Source: Eubacteriales Family XIII. Incertae Sedis bacterium (GTDB taxonomy: Bacteria > Bacillota > Clostridia > Peptostreptococcales > Anaerovoracaceae). Taken from it: a stretch of 28,361 bases of DNA. Location of the stretch: assembly GCA_031276775.1 (NCBI GenBank), contig JAISML010000093.1:1-28361 (forward strand), read 5' to 3'. Positions 25,705-28,361 of the stretch are shown one piece after another; within the stretch, counting starts at the first letter, position 1; the number at the start of each line of letters is the position of its first letter. The notes beneath the pieces are model-generated. The model made no database searches. It was not told the DNA's origin and was given only the letters and a program-made list of their open reading frames with translations. The translations under genes and the position numbers were made by a program.

Positions 25705-26017
25705 TGGACCCACCTCCTTCAAGAAGCCTGTCCACTCTGGTTTTGTGTTCGGTCCACGCGTCGCGATACTCGCTCGCTTTGCGGAGACCTTTTTCCGTAA
25801 TCGCGTAATATCGCCTGTTTCTCCCCTGATGGGGACGATCATAGGTCGACAAAAGCGCATCCTTTTGCAATCTTCTCAATACGGGATAGAGCGTCGATTC
25901 GGAAATCTCCAATGTATCCCGCAACGTTTGCGTCAACACGTATCCATAAGCGTCTTGCTTCCGAAGCGTCGATAACACACACGCGTCAAGAAGCGTTGCT
26001 CCCACTTGAAATATCAC
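25694..26017 (-). CDS. PadR-family transcriptional repressor
   Basis: A 107-residue winged-helix regulator, the short (subfamily 2) PadR length. The GTG at 26017 is chosen because GGAGGGG lies just upstream; ATG-started frames further upstream lack this. The N-terminal helices (LLDACVLSTL, DAYGYVLTQTL), the recognition part (SESTLYPVLRRLQKDALL) and the wing (GRNRRYYAITEKG) are all visible, followed by a C-terminal dimerisation helix. It is the first gene of the PadR-DUF1700-DUF4097 operon and overlaps the next gene by 11 nt. Proteins of this class usually repress their own operon; the palindrome inside the promoter spacer fits that. Confidence 0.92.
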   Translation of the reverse strand: MIFQVGATLLDACVLSTLRKQDAYGYVLTQTLRDTLEISESTLYPVLRRLQKDALLSTYDRPHQGRNRRYYAITEKGLRKASEYRDAWTEHKTRVDRLLEGGGSNEQ

Positions 26018-26163
26018 TTTTCCCCTCCGTTTCCGGCCGTCATGACAGCTTCGTCCGCCGCACAATCCCGGGAAGCTTCCCGGTCCCCCTTGCCGCGCAT
26101 ATTTGCGCGTCGTTCACGCAGCGCACGGTTTCCTTTCTGCGTCTATGACATACCTTTTCTAAT

Positions 26164-26192
26164 ACTATATATTATATAATATTATTTGTCAA
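26164..26192 (-). promoter_or_regulatory. Promoter of the PadR operon with palindromic spacer
   Basis: On the minus strand a -35 TTGACA (26187-26192) and a -10 TATAGT (26164-26169) are separated by 17 bp. The spacer is pure A/T and contains a perfect 14-bp palindrome, ATATTATATAATAT (26169-26182), a likely PadR operator. The leader to the GTG start is about 140 nt. Confidence 0.7.
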
Positions 26193-26210
26193 CACAATTC
26201 CGGGTTTTTC

Positions 26211-26237
26211 ATCGGTTTTGAATCGGTTTTGAATCGG
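26211..26237. repeat. Tandem 11-bp repeat upstream of the PadR promoter
   Basis: ATCGGTTTTGA is present twice in tandem (26211-26221, 26222-26232) and followed by a partial third copy, ATCGG. It sits between the PadR promoter and the HsdM-like remnant. No function can be assigned. Confidence 0.75.
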
Positions 26238-26279
26238 ATGCAGACCGGTGGCAGACCGTTCGCCAAGCCGTTTCCATGA

Positions 26280-26399
26280 AAGAAAGCGGGCGGGTTCTGT
26301 ACGCCGCACGAGGTCTCGCTGCCGATGTCGGAGATCGTCGCCGACCATGCGGAAGAGATGGGGAAATCAAAATTCATGGAATGGAAAGACCGTCTTTGA
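26280..26399 (+). pseudogene. HsdM-like (type I DNA methyltransferase) remnant
   Basis: A plus-strand frame of 39 codons, bounded by TGA at 26277-26279 and TGA at 26397-26399, reads KKAGGFCTPHEVSLPMSEIV and then ADHAEEMGKSKFMEWKDRL. The first part closely resembles the HsdM stretch usually written K-K-x-G-E-F-Y-T-P-H-E-V-S-x-L-M-S-E-I. There is no start codon with a ribosome binding site, no SAM-binding or NPPF motif, and no hsdS or hsdR nearby. This is best read as a decayed fragment of a lost type I restriction-modification gene. The second half matches less well, and the identification rests on one motif. Confidence 0.5.
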
Positions 26400-26533
26400 T
26401 ACAATTGGATGATTCATTTTAAAGCGCGCAAAGCCCGCGCCGGCGGATGGTGATCCTGTTTCTGCGGCGGATACCTGTTTCGCAAAAATTTTATCGAAGG
26501 CCAACCGGGCTTATCTGTATTCTTCCATCTTCT
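26400..26533. other. Intergenic gap without a recognised feature
   Basis: The stretch lies between the HsdM-like remnant and the stop codon of the aldo/keto reductase. I see no credible reading frame, hairpin with U-tract or promoter. Confidence 0.5.
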
Positions 26534-27574
26534 CTATGATTCCCCGGTCGTATTCGGGGAATCCGTGTGTCCCCACAGGCGACCGTCCTCGTCCCACAGA
26601 TCGTGCCAGTCTTTCGCGCCTTCCCAGAGAAAGACCTGCCCTTTTACCAAGCGGTTGTTCCGCTCCAGCGTCGCGACGACCGACATTTCTTCCTCCGTGA
26701 GCGGATCCTGCGTCATGGCTTTCAGATTGCCGGCATACTCCGCTTCGTGAATCGAAAACGGGATCGGAATCTGCCCTCTTTGTCTCGCCCATTTCAGCGC
26801 GACGATGGCCGGGTGGACGCCGTGCGCGGCGGCGATTTGTTTCATCTCCGGCATTTGCAGATCCGCCACGTCGTCCGGAAACATATCGCGCTCCGGACGC
26901 TGCGGCGAGCCGAGCGGCATAAAGCCGATGGGTTGTATCCCGTGTGCGACCAAGTAGTCGAAAAGTTCCCTTTGTTGGAAACAGGGGTGCAGTTCCATTT
27001 CGCAGGCGACAGGCGCAATCCTCATCAGGGGCAGCGTCGCTTCCAACTTCGGTACCGTCATATTGGAAACGCCGATGTTTCGTATCAATCCCTTTTCAAG
27101 CAGGGCTTCGCACTGCCTGTACGTGCGGAGGAATTCCTCCACGCTGAAAGGCTTGGAAGCGGGATTGCGGGCGTCCGCGTCGCAACCCGGTTCGTGATAA
27201 TTCGGAAACGGCCAATGGATGAAGAACAGATCCGCATAATCGCAACACAGGTCTTCGACGCTCTTCTTGCAGGACTCCTCCACGCGCTCATGCATGTCAT
27301 TCCAGACTTTTGTCATAATGAACAAATCTTCCCGCTTTACCGTGCCTTCATCGAAAGCGTCCCGAAACACCCTGCCGATTTGATCTTCGTTCCCATAACA
27401 GGCGGCGCAATCAAACAATCTGTAGCCGCAGCGTATTGCGCCCGCAACCGCAGCCGACACCTGCTCCGGCGCGAACCGATCGGAGCCGAATGTTCCCATA
27501 CCCACACAGGGCAGTTCCTCTCCCGTGCGCAGACGCACTTTCGGCACCGATGCCGGATTCACAAATTCCATCAT
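26534..27574 (-). CDS. Aldo/keto reductase
   Basis: A 346-residue NAD(P)H-dependent oxidoreductase of the AKR superfamily, cytoplasmic. The catalytic tetrad is intact: D55 and Y60 in LFDCAACYGNE, K89 in IMTKVW, and H120 in FIHWPFP. The cofactor side shows IGVSN (about residues 165-170) and a PIPFS motif near the C-terminal part. The start at 27574 follows AAGGAG by 7 nt; a second ATG follows at 27571. The protein ends in an unusual Trp/Asp-rich tail (KDWHDLWDEDGRLWGH). It lies 163 nt after a GatZ/KbaZ-type gene on the same strand, so it may reduce a sugar or sugar-alcohol intermediate, but the substrate cannot be told from sequence. Confidence 0.92.
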   Translation of the reverse strand: MMEFVNPASVPKVRLRTGEELPCVGMGTFGSDRFAPEQVSAAVAGAIRCGYRLFDCAACYGNEDQIGRVFRDAFDEGTVKREDLFIMTKVWNDMHERVEESCKKSVEDLCCDYADLFFIHWPFPNYHEPGCDADARNPASKPFSVEEFLRTYRQCEALLEKGLIRNIGVSNMTVPKLEATLPLMRIAPVACEMELHPCFQQRELFDYLVAHGIQPIGFMPLGSPQRPERDMFPDDVADLQMPEMKQIAAAHGVHPAIVALKWARQRGQIPIPFSIHEAEYAGNLKAMTQDPLTEEEMSVVATLERNNRLVKGQVFLWEGAKDWHDLWDEDGRLWGHTDSPNTTGES

Positions 27575-27737
27575 TCTCTTTCTCCTTCCAAAATGCTGCT
27601 GTTGTGAATTTGCGCTTTGTTTTGCGAAATTCGTTCCGTTTGGCACCGGCGTCTCCCCGTGCGTGACTGCCCGGCGGTTGGCGGATCACGCCACATACGC
27701 ACGGTACGCAAGCCTTGCGCAATAACTGCAGGATGAT

Positions 27738-28361
27738 TCATCCATACGACGCGAATTCATAATCCGCAATGCAATCCTTTACCCGGTCTTTCAGCAACGC
27801 GACGGCCTCATTCTTCAAAAGGCCCTGCCGAATTTTTCGATACTGATTTGGCAGATGCCGGCTGATCATGCCCATGGGGAGCGTCAGATCCCCCAGATTT
27901 TTCAGCATCCTTTTGAGCGCACGGTTTACCTGCTCCTCCGGCATGTAATATCGGCAGCGATCCAAATAACTGTAGATGAGCGCGGCGTCCAGCGCGCGAT
28001 CGGTCAGGGCATGGCGATAATGCGATCTCCAATTGCCGGGGTTGTCCGCCATGGCTCTTTTCAACGCATCCGGGAAGTCGGACGCACGGTCGCCCAAAAG
28101 CTCTTTCTCCATATCGGACAGAGCCAGCAAAGCCTCGCGGAGTCCGAACGTGAGCGCGGGTCCCACTTTCAGGATTGCAATGCCGTCCTCCACCATTTTG
28201 CGCAGGTTCTCCCTCATTTGATAGTCGGTCGAATGCCCTTCAAACACCAAACGCGGATATTGCCTCAGTTTGTCGGTCAAGGGCCTGGCTTTCTCCCGGT
28301 CATAGTCGAACACGAAATCGTCCCCGAATTCCACCCCGGGTTGCACCACCACGCCGACGAC
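27738..28361 (-). CDS. Tagatose-bisphosphate aldolase accessory subunit, GatZ/KbaZ family (5' end outside window)
   Basis: The last 207 residues of a GatZ/KbaZ-family protein; the frame is open to the window edge. Recognisable family stretches are VVQPGVEFGDDFVFDYDR, then FEGHSTDYQ, then ILKVGPALTFGLREALLAL near the start of the visible part. SYLDRCRYYMPEEQV and LPNQYRKIRQGLL occur near the C-terminus. In enterobacteria GatZ or KbaZ stabilises the class II aldolase GatY or KbaY, which splits tagatose 1,6-bisphosphate in galactitol or N-acetylgalactosamine use; related proteins may act as sugar kinases or epimerases. The catalytic partner is not in the window. Full length would be about 400-430 residues, so roughly half is missing. 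Confidence 0.9.
   Translation of the reverse strand, partial: VVGVVVQPGVEFGDDFVFDYDREKARPLTDKLRQYPRLVFEGHSTDYQMRENLRKMVEDGIAILKVGPALTFGLREALLALSDMEKELLGDRASDFPDALKRAMADNPGNWRSHYRHALTDRALDAALIYSYLDRCRYYMPEEQVNRALKRMLKNLGDLTLPMGMISRHLPNQYRKIRQGLLKNEAVALLKDRVKDCIADYEFASYG

Overview
The window looks like a chromosomal segment from a high-GC member of the Bacillota, probably a Clostridia-type anaerobe. Genes carry strong AGGAGG-type ribosome binding sites. Several promoters are close to the sigma-A consensus and stand out as AT-rich islands in GC-rich DNA. The gene families also fit this group: ECF-type vitamin transport, a cysteine-free Rrf2 (CymR-like) regulator, a PadR/DUF1700/DUF4097 cassette, DUF4430 proteins and a DNRLRE-RHS giant. 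No rRNA, tRNA, insertion sequence or CRISPR array was seen. A narrower taxonomic placement is not possible from this sequence alone.

Nearly all genes lie on the minus strand; cysK is the only confident plus-strand gene. From right to left: the C-terminal part of a GatZ/KbaZ-type aldolase subunit (cut by the window edge) and an aldo/keto reductase; an intergenic stretch with a decayed HsdM-like fragment; a PadR - DUF1700 - DUF4097 membrane/envelope operon; a divergent pair of cysK (plus) and an Rrf2 regulator (minus) with matching AT-rich operators; mnmA and larE following the Rrf2 gene; and a small two-helix membrane protein.

The central block (about 11.6-19.4 kb) is a cobalamin-uptake operon. 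A near-consensus promoter is followed by a cobalamin riboswitch, whose P1 stem, GGGAAT-CCGGTGAAAGCC core and B12 box can be read directly. After it come a secreted, membrane-anchored 838-residue protein with a DUF4430 domain and an alpha/alpha-barrel-like repeat region, then a second DUF4430 protein, a CbiQ/EcfT transmembrane protein, and one 968-residue polypeptide that fuses two ECF ATPases to a membrane S-component. DUF4430 is related to the beta domain of animal transcobalamin and intrinsic factor, and the alpha/alpha barrel is the other half of those proteins. The operon therefore reads as a Gram-positive surface capture-and-import machine for cobalamin or a corrinoid.

The left third is a two-gene operon: a membrane-anchored MORN-repeat protein followed by a 3364-residue RHS/YD-repeat protein. 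The latter has an unusual N-terminal bundle of membrane segments, a DNRLRE domain, a LysM-like segment, DUF6531, a very long YD array, an RHS core and an AT-richer C-terminal tip ending in hydrophobic segments. A small membrane protein starts 20 nt after it and runs off the window; by position it is an immunity-protein candidate.
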